The notes below the pieces were generated by a model. The model saw nothing but the letters and a program-made list of their open reading frames with translations, was not told the DNA's origin and ran no database searches. A stretch of DNA of 64,000 nt from Aradus depressus (Eukaryota > Arthropoda > Insecta > Hemiptera > Aradidae). Below are positions 43,664-53,734 of this stretch, one piece after another. A program made the position numbers and the translations under genes. Location: assembly GCA_963662175.1 (NCBI GenBank), contig OY759223.1, forward strand, positions 4,249,549 to 4,313,548, in the 5' to 3' direction. Numbering within the stretch: the stretch's first letter is position 1; each line of letters begins with the position of its first letter.

Positions 43664-44185
43664 TTGGACATGAAGACAGATTGGTTCCATTATCAGTTCA
43701 GCTTCCCAGGACCTCCTGGAATCACATCTGGATCAATAGGGAACTAGAAAGTAGGATCAGGGGGCGTACCTAGGCTCATCTCAAGGGAGGGGGGGTGTAG
43801 TCGTGGGCGGTTGGGGTGGACATGAGAAGACAGATTGGTTCCATTATCAGTTCAGCTTCCCAGGATCTCCTGGAATCACATCTGGATCAATAGGGAACTA
43901 GAAAGTAGGATCAGGGGGCGTACCTAGGCTCATCTCAAGGAAGGGGGGGTGTAGTCGTGGGCAGTTGGGTTGGACATGAGAAGACAGATTGGTTCCATTA
44001 TCAGTTCAGCTTCCTAGGACCTCCTGGAATCACATCTGGATCAATAGGGAACTAGAAAGTAGGATCAGGGGGGCGTACCTAGGCTCATCTCAAGGGAGGG
44101 GGGGTGTAGTCGTGGGCGGTTGGGTTGGACATGAGAAGAGAGATTGGTTCCATTATCAGTTCAGCTTCCCAGGACTTAAGAGTGG
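43664..44185. repeat. Tandem repeat, unit about 151-155 bp, 3.4 copies
   Basis: 'ggacatga' anchors at 43666, 43817, 43972 and 44127. The unit carries GGGGGCGTACCTAGG and G-runs of 7 or more and is GC-rich against its surroundings. Confidence 0.9.
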
Positions 44186-44254
44186 GCATAAGAGCCAGAA
44201 ACAGTTATTTAATTTCCTGTTTTCTCAGTAACTACCACGGCCTACATGTGTAAT

Positions 44255-44890
44255 TGTGTACTTCCAAGTTATGTAATCGGTTAGAAATTCGATGCTGAAT
44301 TTTCAACGAAATTTCATGTTTTCCAATTGTTGGTGAATCATCGACATTGTATTTCTCCGGCATGAATTAATCAAATCCTTTTTTTCCTTTCTCTCCAAAA
44401 CCAAATTAACGTTTGCGCTAAAAACCATGAATTTTCAAACTAAATTTTGTACAAATACATGGACAGTTATGTGGGTTCTTGAGTTGAGCTATCCCTCAAA
44501 TCTTTGGAAAATTAATTAGTCTCCTTCTTTCAGGATTTTGAATTTACTTATAAAATTTTGGCTTTGGAGGGAGAGCGAAAACTTAATTGAGTAACTCTTT
44601 CTGGATGGCATACTCAAAAAATTTTTCGGGATTATGAGGAAGGTTTAGATCCCCTTAAAACTAATCACAGTCAAACTTCAGAAATGTTGACCGGCTTGGA
44701 TGAAAATCAATAGGTGTCATTTTTATAGGATTGGGATAAAATATTGTGTCGATATATTCCTTCAATTGGAAGTTATCGTGTTCATGCAGACAAATACTTT
44801 TTTGAAATTTCTATTCTTGGGATCGGAAAACGTGAAATTTTAGTGAAAACATAAACTTCTGATTATGTAACTTCATCTATAAAAATATGT
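44255..44890. repeat. Family P copy, both termini
   Basis: Left 'acttccaagttatgtaatcggttagaaattcgatgctgaattttcaacg'. Right 'gggatcggaaaacgtgaaattttagtgaaaac..aacttctgattatgtaacttc' in inverted orientation. Confidence 0.65.
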
Positions 44891-44985
44891 ATAAAAATCA
44901 TTATTTTTCTCTAATTTCTCTGATTCAGGTCATTTTCTAATATATACCATAATTTAAAGAACATTTTAGGATCATTATTAGGAAG

Positions 44986-45328
44986 GAGAGCACCGGTAGC
45001 TCAATGGTATGCGTGCTTGTCTTCTGAGCTCAAGAACGTGAGTTCGTAACCCGACTGACGCCCTTAGTTTATTTTATCTGGGAGGTAAAATAAACTTAAG
45101 CACGCCGTCCTTCGGATGGGACATTAAGCGATGGTCCCGAGTCTGTACGATAACATTCATTATAGACCCCTACCCTAGGTGAATAAAAAATTTAGGGTAA
45201 GCAAAATTTAGGACTCCCACAGTAGAGCCGGGCTCATGTCCACCAGAGTGACGAAAGAGCGCTCTGGTAGTAGGCGATATGACCTCGTAGTTAAAGCCCG
45301 GGCATGAGTCATAAAACTTAACCTAACC
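44986..45328 (+). mobile_element. tRNA-headed SINE, full length
   Basis: From 'gagagcaccGGTAGCTCAATGGTATGCGTGC' (A-box-like) through 'GAGTTCGTAACCC' (B-box-like) to 'gggcatgagtcataaaacttaacctaacc'. About 340 bp and one of the best copies; the tail is AACCTAACC. Confidence 0.88.
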
Positions 45329-45598
45329 ATCTTTATGAAAGAGTATAAATTTTATTGTGGGGAAAAACAAAAAGTGGACAGAATTTCAGAAAATTCTTTA
45401 GCTTCTACGTTTCCCCGACTGAGAAAATTGTACAGATACAATAAAACATTTTTGTATGTTTTCAAATTACAATATTGTGTTTATTTATATTTATATACAA
45501 TTCCACGTCCTGAAGTCCCACCATTTTCCTTGTAGATCAATGTACTTCCCCATCACGTATTAAGAAAATACATTTTATCTCTCCCACTAAAATCAATT
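45329..45598. repeat. Duplicated 3' flank of the peptide genes, left part
   Basis: 45335-45405 matches the 3' untranslated region at 46325-46395 and 51370-51440 ('attttattgtggggaaaaacaaaaagtggacagaatttcag'). 45470-45598 matches 51115-51245. The downstream flanks of the two sister genes are thus copies of each other. Confidence 0.75.
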
Positions 45599-46192
45599 GA
45601 GGTGCTCATAACAAAAACAGCCCTAGTCAAAAATAGCAAATTTTCAGGAAAAAGAAAAAAAGTTTGTGCGTCTTTCAGGTTCAAGTAATTTAAACAATTT
45701 TTTGCTGATGCTTAGTTGGGTAAATTAGTAGACTATTGACATAAATTTTGCCAAACTCTACTATGCTTAAGTAGCCAACCCTCAGAAATTGCATACCCCC
45801 TGACAAGGGTTGTTTTTGTATGAAATAAAAATGGGCGCAAAACGAAATAAAACTTGTTTATCCATTGTTTTAATAGAACAATAATAGTACTTTATATAAA
45901 GCTTGTCAAAAATACTTACAAATAATAAAAAGAAATAGAAAGGATATAAAATAAAAAGGATATTATTACACATTTATTCATAAATCCATCATTTCCATCA
46001 AAAAATGCCCTTGTCAATTGACATGGGATGTTTTTGCAGAACCGGTCAAACTCTGGTCTGTAACTCTAGACAGGGGCCGTTCGTATTTGCACTCTATTAA
46101 CAGGGTTATTAGTACCATCTTCTACTACAAGAATGCGCTGAAATCTGAAAACGTAAAAAAATGACAGAGGCTGTTTTTGTTATGAACACCTC
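45599..46192. mobile_element. Inverted-repeat DNA transposon with AATT target duplication and empty-site proof
   Basis: The ends are GAGGTGCTCATAACAAAAAC and GTTTTTGTTATGAACACCTC, with AATT on both sides (45595-45598 and 46193-46196). The matching flank of the sister gene at about 51236-51256 lacks it and reads straight through one AATT. It is 594 bp with no transposase frame. Confidence 0.85.
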
Positions 46193-46432
46193 AATTGATC
46201 AATTTGGCTGAAAATCGATGTAGTTTTTATTCTATTTTGGGTCCTGATTCAGGACATTTTTTAATTACATTCCATATAAATGTTTTATGAGAAAGGTTTA
46301 AGTGGCATCAACAATACACCATTTTTATGAAAGAGCAGACATTTTATTGTGGGGAAAAACAAAAAGTGTACAGAATTTCAGAAAATTCTATGTACAAATG
46401 AATTAAATAAAAAAATGGGTTGTTGAAGTTGT

Positions 46433-47816
46433 TTAGTAGTAGACTCCGGACCAAGCGGGGACACCAGACCAGGCAGTAGAGGCAATAGCAGGAGCGGCGT
46501 AGGCAGAGGGCAGATAGGCAGCACCTCCCCAGCTACCAAGAAGAACCTGCTTCTTAGCGCGCTCGTTCTCGGCGGGGAAAGCCATCACGCAGGCGACAGC
46601 CAGGACGAGGAAGAACTGGAAGAAAATAAAGAAAACAGTATTAATTTAAGGATATTGTATAATACATCCATGTTTTAGAGAAACACCTTCCAATGGAAAA
46701 TATATATAAATCGTACATGAATAACCAACAAAGTTTTCTCTCTCCCTCCGAAAAAAATTTACCGATTTTGTTGCAAATTAATAGGTGTTTTACACAGTAT
46801 GAACCTTCATTTCGACAGATGTAAAATTTTTTGAGTTGGGCCCTTCTCTAATATCCCAATTTCTTATGGCTGATTTTTCTGAAAATTTATATGTGTCGTC
46901 CTTATGGGGATTCATATAATATACAATCATTTGCCTGGAATTTATTGCCTCCAGACACACCCAAATAGAACATTTTTTAATTTTTGTAATTAAAGAGTAC
47001 GAAAATATGAAATTCCTGTTTAAACTCAATAACTTCTGATAAAATAACTTCTGATTGTTTAAACAAAATTGTTTCTTGTCAATTGTTTTTCCATTTGAAC
47101 CAGGGGACTTACAACTGAACGCTAGAATACAGAAAATTAAAACTATTTGGAACATTACAGGCATACAACTTCCCCAGTTAATTATACAACAAAGTTTTCG
47201 AAAATCTTATAATATTATTCGAAATTTGAATGCGATTATGGAGCAATACTTCTAATATCTGCCATATTGGAATTTTACAATCCCAGTTATACGAAATTTG
47301 ATACGTGTATCCAGAACCCCATTAGGACAACAGGAAGTAGCTTTTGGAAGAAAAATAAACTTAAGCACGCCGTCCTTCGGATGGGATATAAAGAGATGGT
47401 CCCGAGCTTGTACGATAAAAAATCCCTATCCTAGGTTAATAAAAAATTTAAGGTAGACAAAATGTAGGAATCCCATAGTAGAGTCGGGCTGTGTCGAAAG
47501 AGCGTTCTGGTAGTAGGCGATATGATCTTATAGTTAAAGCCCTGGCATGAGTTTCCGGGGGAAAGCGAATAAATAATTGATTAATTCGTGGTGGGGAAAT
47601 ACACTGCCGTGATTCACCGACGAATTTTTTTTTTTCAAAATTGTAAGATCTGAAATTGAAAATGTACTTAAGGTACATTCGAAAGCAAAATACTGTTTTC
47701 GAACGATGTCAGAATTTTTCAACCCCCCTCCCCAGAGGTTCCATCTTTAAAATAGTTTACAAAGCCTCTTAAAATCAGCATAATTATTCACTTACAAGAA
47801 CTTTGAAAGAAGCCAT
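46433..47816 (-). CDS. Two-exon secreted peptide precursor, Ala/Trp member (copy 1)
   Basis: Exon 1 (47796-47816) codes MASFKVL. Exon 2 (46433-46615) begins FFLVLAVACVMAFPA. The precursor has 67 residues: signal peptide, ENERA, KK-Q, then QVLLGSWGGAAYLPSAYAAP and an ending SGVPAWSGVYY. It differs from the copy at 51474-52416 at only two residues of exon 2 (Ser/Asn after LLG, Val/Ile before PAW), so the two are recent duplicates. Introns differ in length and repeat content (1.18 kb here, 0.74 kb there). Minus-strand AATAAA lies at 46343-46348. Confidence 0.88.
46740..47060 (-). repeat. Family P fragment (intronic)
   Basis: The reverse core near 46790-46930 and 'aaagagtacgaaaatatgaaattcctgtttaaactc..aacttctgat' at the end. 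Confidence 0.5.
47350..47553 (+). mobile_element. SINE, 5'-truncated
   Basis: Body from 'aaaataaacttaagcacgccgtccttcggatggga' to 'aaagccctggcatgagt'. Lies in the intron of the peptide gene. Confidence 0.75.
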
Positions 47817-47848
47817 TTGTAAGATACCTGTTCACTGTTCGCAGTAGA

Positions 47849-47885
47849 ACTGATGCCTTGTCTTCAGTTCGGTTTGTTTTATATA
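47849..47885 (-). promoter_or_regulatory. Core promoter of peptide gene copy 1
   Basis: TATATAAA at 47878-47885 and ATCAGT at 47849-47854 (minus strand). Confidence 0.78.
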
Positions 47886-48119
47886 TTCCAAGTAACAAAG
47901 GCGTCAAACAAAACAAGAAAACAAGGTGATACTACCACGCCTCTGGAGGCAGCCAAAAAAACTAAGTACAGATAGAGCCAAGCCTTTATATCCGCTGTCT
48001 CTATTGAACTTGATTTGTCCTTATACACACTATCATGACTTTCAACTTAGAATACTGTCATTTAAATATGACCACTTTGCGGCATCATTTCCATCAACAA
48101 AAATGAGAGAAGAGTGGGT

Positions 48120-48975
48120 CTAAATCCTCATATTAAATTGTGTGTCGATATAATCATTACATCGGCAGTTCTTAGAGTATTTGAGTTGAGCCCTTCGACT
48201 AATATCGCTGAAAAATAATAGGTGTCTTTCTTATAGGGCTTTGAATTTAGATATGAAATTTCATGTCAATATAATCATTACAACGGCAGTTATTAGGATA
48301 TTTGAGTTGAGCCCTTCGACTAATATCGCTGAAAATTAATAGGTGTCTTTCTTATAGGGCTTTGAATTTAGATATGAAATTTCATGTCAATATAATCATT
48401 ACATCGGCAGTTCTTAGAGTATTTGAGTTGAGCCCTTCGACTAATATCGCTGAAAAATAATAGGTGTCTTTCTTATAGGGCTTTGAATTTAGATATGAAA
48501 TTTCATGTCAATATAATCATTACAACGGCAGTTATTAGGATATTTGAGTTGAGCCCTTCGACTAATATCGCTGAAAATTAATAGGTGTCTTTCTTATAGG
48601 GCTTTGAATTTAGATATGAAATTTCATGTCAATATAATCATTACAACGGCAGTTATTAGGATATTTGAGTTGAGCCCTTCGACTAATATCGCTGAAAATT
48701 AATATGTGTCTTTCTTATAGGGCTTTGAATTTAGATATGAAATTTCATGTCAATAAATTCATAACATCGGCAGTTATTGGGATTTTTTTAAAGAGCCCCC
48801 ACCCCGGAACTCCCCCCTCCTCTCAGCCGATATCGCTGAAATTTGACTGGTTATGTCCTCAGTGGATGTTAATTTTAAATACGAAATTTGATGTTGATAC
48901 ATTCATTACATCGGCAGTTATTGGGATTTTTGACTTGGGGGGTTCTTATCTTTCCGTTCTCTTCGACCGACTTGC
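48120..48975 (-). repeat. Family P copy with 121-bp tandem array
   Basis: 'gagcccttcgac' recurs at 48188, 48309, 48430, 48551 and 48672, exactly 121 bp apart. Each unit is one half of the family's central repeat (reverse core plus 'ataggtgtctttcttatagggctttgaattt'). The last, more diverged units run to about 48975. Confidence 0.92.
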
Positions 48976-48979
48976 ATAA

Positions 48980-49365
48980 TCTATATTAGTAAAGCTGAAA
49001 CGGGGTTTGTGTGTTCCAGCATCACGCCCAAACGGCTTGACGGATTTCCATAAAACTTCACATGTAGCATCCTTTCGAGCCCGATTGAATAATAGGCTAT
49101 GTGGCGTCCCAAAAGTTCGAACGGGAGGGGGGGTTGTAAGGGGGGGCTAAGCATAAAAATAGTGCTAACTCATTAACTAATGGTCGGATAATCATGAAAT
49201 TTCATATGTAGTAGTATTCTTAGACCGCAAATTGAAATATACGCTTTGCGACATCTCAAAATTTTGAACGGGAGGGGGGGTTGTGGGGGTAGGCCTAAGT
49301 GTACAGATACCGGTAGCTCATTAACTAATGGTCGGATCGTGATTAAATTTACTTTAGTACATTGA
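48980..49365 (+). mobile_element. Helitron 5' end, 3'-truncated
   Basis: Starts TCTATATTAGTAAAGCTGAA after A, as in the copy at 36273. The interior has a doubled 'gttcgaacgggagggggggttgt..ggg' and 'aactcattaactaatggtcgga' segment. The CTAG end is not found before family P sequence starts. Confidence 0.5.
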
Positions 49366-49369
49366 CAGA

Positions 49370-49945
49370 CTTTTTTTTTTTTTTTTTTTCATTTTTGTAA
49401 TCAGGAGCCGGAAAACATGAAATGTTGGTGATAATTCAACATAAAATTATTGATGTCGACATCATTTCATTTTGATGTTGACATTAAATACTTGACATAG
49501 CGGGGAAAGTAAAACTTTCCTATGTGTATGTGAACATACATACATAATAAGTCATATCAACACGAAATTTAATATAAAGATTAGAAGTCCCAAGTAAGAC
49601 ACCAATTATTTTTAACCAAATTCGTAAATTGATTTTTATGGGAGAGTGAAATCTTAGTTGATGACATTTTCATTACCTGGTACATCTTTTCTGCAAAATT
49701 AATAGGTGCGTCCTTATGGGGTTCTAAATGTAATGACGATACATTCATTACATCGGCCAGTTATTCGAGTTTTGTGTTAAGCCCCCTCTACCCTTTGACC
49801 AATTTGGCTGAAAATCAGATGGTTTTTACAAAAAAATTTTTTTTGGAATCAGAGGGTCGGAAAACATGAAATACCGGTGAAAATTTGACATCAATTTTCA
49901 GGCCGGTTAAATAACTTCCCCTATACTTCATAACGCTGAGAAAGT
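49370..49945. repeat. Family P copy, right-end blocks
   Basis: Two right-end blocks ('cggaaaacatgaaatgttggtg' at 49410 and 'cggaaaacatgaaataccggtg' at 49858), the last ending 'aacttcccctatacttcataacgctg'. Confidence 0.6.
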
Positions 49946-50289
49946 AAAAATGCAAACTGAAATGTTTGATAAGCTTTCAGTATAATAGCAAGTGCTCGAT
50001 CCCGCCACCAGAATACCTTATGGGGTAGGTTTTATTTATGGACAACGAAATTTGCAGGTCTAATCGATTCTATCTTGTTCTAAAATTGAACATTGTTTCA
50101 ATCCGTAAACCTAAAGCTCATAAGAAATTTAAACGCACTCTGTCCTGCAGATTTTGAATTATTAAATAGACATTTTGCCTGGCTGCATCTGCTATAGTCA
50201 AGAGAATAATTAGCTTTCGTTATTAACAGTTTTAGGAGACACCATAAATTGCACATTTGGTGCGTTTTGAGTTGGCAGATGAGGCAAGA

Positions 50290-50420
50290 AGACTCTCATC
50301 ATAAGATTGGTGTCGTTCCCAGCCCGTCATACTGTTTTCTTCTGCTCCTGCCAGGATCAGACAAACCGACTGAACACAGGATCCGGTCCCGCGTATCAAT
50401 TCCCTGGCCTGGTCTTACAG
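50290..50420 (-). pseudogene. Possible Ty3/Gypsy retrotransposon relic
   Basis: GC-rich for this window. On the minus strand the short segment 'tgttcagtcggt..ctcctg/cctggcaggagcag' matches the last 100 bases of the window. Family assignment rests on that better copy. Confidence 0.3.
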
Positions 50421-50559
50421 TGATCATTCACCATGAACAGTTTGGGCTGTTCTTCCTCTTAAAGAAAAACAGTTTGGAATTCTCAGTCCAAGACCTGATA
50501 ATATCTGGAACGTGCTGTGGTAAGGCAGTTCCGACGAAGACTTGAGGTGCATCAGGATG

Positions 50560-50965
50560 TCAGCGTACGTCCTTCGGTCAACCGAGAGTTTTTGTTACTT
50601 TCAGGCTATGAAATCCTGGACGATACCTGTTTCTAAAAACCGTCTAAAAACTTGTTTCGTCTACAGAAGTACGAGACAACAGTATCATCAAAGTCCAATG
50701 GGATGGGGGCTCCTGCGAACTCGTTGTAGCGCGTTGAAACAGTTCAATAGGTCTTCGTAACCCTTAAAAGGGATGCTCTTTAAGCTTTCACGAGAATCAT
50801 GCGCTGTCGCTTCGTGTAAAATGTTGTAGGCGCTTCGGGCTTGTTTCAGAGCGTTGAAAGTGACTATATAGTCCTTTACTTGATGACATATCACAGGTCA
50901 CTTTCAGGCCCGGCGCAATCCGCAACCCCGTGTTCACATCCGGGCGCTCAATGTGCCACCCGTAG
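50560..50965 (-). other. GC-rich block with unidentified coding-like frame
   Basis: The minus frame 50688-50894 includes NALKQARSAYNILHEATAHD and GYEDLLNCFNALQRVRRSPH, a balanced composition unlike the AT-rich noise around. A second frame upstream (50900-50965) reads YGWHIERPDVNTGLRIAPGL. I do not recognise either. They may be one frame-broken gene or element protein. Confidence 0.35.
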
Positions 50966-51029
50966 ATCGTGAAAGCCAGGGGGGTCTCTCTCTCATCAGT
51001 AAGTGTAAAAAGGGCTAAAGAATATTATA

Positions 51030-51473
51030 TTAAAATGCACAAATATGATATGTACTTACATAACTTTTACGTCTCCCCGACTGAGAAAATTTTTTCAAAT
51101 TACAAAATTGGTCGGGTCTTTGTTTATATTTATATTTATAAACAATTTCAAGTTCTGAAGCCCCACCATTTTCCTTGTAGATCAATGTACTTCCCCAACA
51201 CGTATTAAAGAAATACATTTTCGCTCTCCCACTAAAACCAATTCATCAATTTGTCTGAAAATCTATGTGGTTTTTATTCTATTTTGGGTCCTGATTCAGG
51301 ACATTTTTTTATTACATTCCATATAAATGTTTTATGAGAAAGGTTTAAGTGGCATCAACAATACACCATTTTTATGAAAGAGCTGACATTTTATTGTGGG
51401 GAAAAACAAAAAGTGGACAGAATTTCAGAAAATTCTATGTACAAATGAATTAAATAAAAAATTGTTGAGTTCT
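51030..51473. repeat. Duplicated 3' flank of peptide gene copy 2
   Basis: Matches 45390-45598 plus 46193-46432, minus the 594-bp transposon. It contains the empty insertion site at about 51236-51256. Confidence 0.75.
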
Positions 51474-52416
51474 TTAGTAGTAGACTCCGGACCAAGCGGG
51501 GATACCAGACCAGGCAGTAGAGGCAATAGCAGGAGCGGCGTAGGCAGAGGGCAAATAGGCAGCACCTCCCCAGTTTCCAAGAAGAACCTGCTTCTTAGCG
51601 CGCTCGTTCTCGGCGGGGAAAGCCATCACGCAGGCGACAGCCAGGACTAGGAAGAACTGGAAGGGAAACAGAAAAAAAAACGTCATAAAATAAATATATA
51701 AATATGATTGGTTAGTTGTCAGAAGAGGTAGAAACTTTAGAAAAACCAAGATACGTAATAGAATGGCTCCTTCTGTTTGGGTTAGCCGGTACTAGAAAGA
51801 AGAAGGAGTGGGGTGAAGATTGGCGTCCCTTAATTCATGGTCTTAACTGTAGTTAAAATAAACAATAATAAAGTAATGAATAATATCGGAGGAGAGTTCT
51901 GTAGACATAATATTTTGATGGCTATTTGATGACATTTAAGCTTCCATTCTCTCTGAAGAAAGATTTTTATTTCAAGATATGACCAATATTTTTTTTACTC
52001 GAGAGGCATGAGATCCGCCATTGGTATCTCATGAATGAATTTCCTAACAATTTTCCTTGCTAACAATTGATCAATGAGATTTTTTACTTCCCCAATTGTA
52101 CAAAGTACGGGGAAAGTTATGTAATCGATTCAAAATTCGATTTTGAGTTTCCATCAGAATTTCGTGTTTCCGACCACCGGATTCCAAAAATGAATAAAAA
52201 CAATTTCCTTTTATAGTTGTCTATGAACTCGATAACTTGATTTCGTGCTGGGGAAGTTCATTTTTGGTTATTCGTCGAAAACTTTTTTATATGACTTAAA
52301 AAAAAATTGTCGAAAAATATTTTCATTCACAAAGTTAAAAATATTACATTATGAATGAACTCAATAGTTAGAAATTCTTCGAAGTCAAAACTTACGAGAA
52401 CTTTGAAGGAAGCCAT
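51474..52416 (-). CDS. Two-exon secreted peptide precursor, Ala/Trp member (copy 2)
   Basis: Exon 1 (52396-52416) codes MASFKVL and is followed by GTAAG. Exon 2 (51474-51656) begins FFLVLAVACVMAFPA. The precursor has 67 residues; the mature part starts QVLLGNWGGAAYLPSAYAAP after the KK site and ends SGIPAWSGVYY. Of the complete genes it has the shortest intron (about 740 bp), with family P sequence at 52080-52300. Minus-strand AATAAA lies at 51390-51395. The antisense frame over exon 2 (51396-51650, plus) is a shadow. The near-identity to copy 1 over exons and 3' flank points to a recent segmental duplication or gene conversion. Confidence 0.88.
52080..52300 (+). repeat. Family P terminal block (intronic)
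   Basis: 'acttccccaattgtacaaagtacggggaaagttatgtaatcg' is the family's palindromic end, followed by 'gagtttccatcagaatttcgtg'. Confidence 0.65.
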
Positions 52417-52448
52417 TTTATGTATACGGTTCACTGTTGAACAGGAGA

Positions 52449-52485
52449 ACTGATGTCTTGTACCGAATGTGTTACAGCTTATATA
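52449..52485 (-). promoter_or_regulatory. Core promoter of peptide gene copy 2
   Basis: TATATAAG at 52478-52485 and ATCAGT at 52449-52454 (minus strand). Confidence 0.78.
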
Positions 52486-52754
52486 CCATGTTGAAGACAA
52501 AGACATGCTGGTCTGTGGAGGTACCACGCCTATAGAGTTCCCCAAAAAGGAAGACAACGTCCCCCACCTGTATCTGTTTACTAGGTCATCGGATCTGCAT
52601 ATATATTTTTTATTTATTTATTTTATTACTTTTGTATCAAGAATGTATTAATTGATTATTATTATGTATTGTTAAGGAGTCTAACAAATCTAGGAGTATT
52701 CTAGTGGCGATTATGTGTCAAAATGGTATTGAAAAATGTGTAGAGGACTGTTTT

Positions 52755-52806
52755 TATGACTCATGCCCGGACTTTAACTAAGAGGTCATATCGCCTAATA
52801 CTAAAT
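52755..52806 (-). mobile_element. SINE 3' fragment
   Basis: 'atgactcatgcccggactttaactaagaggtcatatcgcc' only. Confidence 0.7.
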
Positions 52807-52891
52807 ATTTTTATTATTATTTTTTCTTTATAATTATATTCTATTTTTTTTTTTTTTTAATTATAATTATTGTTGTTATTAGTACCATTTT

Positions 52892-53680
52892 CCCCTCCCT
52901 CAAACTAATACTGTACGATATCTAGGACTGACATTGGATCGAATACTGACATGGAATCCTCACACACGTAACACGCTGAACCGTCGACTCAAAATACTCT
53001 ACGGACTTCTAAATAGACGATCAAAATTAGACATGACACAAAAAGGAACTGTTATACTTACTTACTTAGACCATTATAGACATACGGATCACAGATATAC
53101 TGTTCAGCAAAAACATCCAACATCAAACGAATTCAGGGGTTTCAGTCAAAAACCCTCAGACTGTTAACACAGTGCCCCCCCATACATAAACAACAGAACA
53201 CTTCATAACGATCTTATGATAAACACAGTACCCGACACAATACAAACTACTTACATACGTTTTTTCAGAAAACTTTACACACATACAAATCCAGAAATAC
53301 GTACTTTATCTTCACAACACTTACCACAAAACCCTCCACGAAGGTTGAAGAGAAGATGGAACCGCGACTTACTGCCCCCTTAAATCCTATTCGTTCTTAA
53401 TATTTCTTATTTTTCACATTATTTTCCTTTACTTTTATCATCTCTCTTACCCATTCCATCAAAGTTGTCTTTCAATTCATTTTTATTTATTATTATTATT
53501 ATTTTTTTTTCCCCCTTGTCCTAATAATTAATATAAATTTTCGTCCCGAGGACCTACCACTGGGTGGCCTTCCTCTCACATGCCATTCACGCCAACATAT
53601 CCATACCTACCAACATAGATGCTCGTTGTTGCACCCTAGCAACAGTTGCATCTTTCTAAATAAAAGACAAAAAAAAAAAA
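52892..53680 (+). mobile_element. 5'-truncated Jockey-type LINE with target duplication
   Basis: TTAGTACCATTTT (13 bp) flanks both sides: 52879-52891 and 53681-53693. The insert starts inside ORF2: VRYLGLTLDRILTWNPHTRN, then LNRRLKILYGLLNRRSKLD, the connection region after the RT palm. After frame changes it continues with INNRTLHNDL..TVPDT and NPPRRLKRRWNRDLLP, the usual Jockey C-terminus. The 3' untranslated region ends AATAAAAGAC plus an A run. It is a dead-on-arrival copy. The order RT-thumb, then C-terminal basic end, with no RNase H, fits the Jockey clade. Confidence 0.85.
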
Positions 53681-53734
53681 TTAGTACCATTTTAGCTTAC
53701 ATTTATTAATTTTTACTTCTTGTCTATTGATTAT

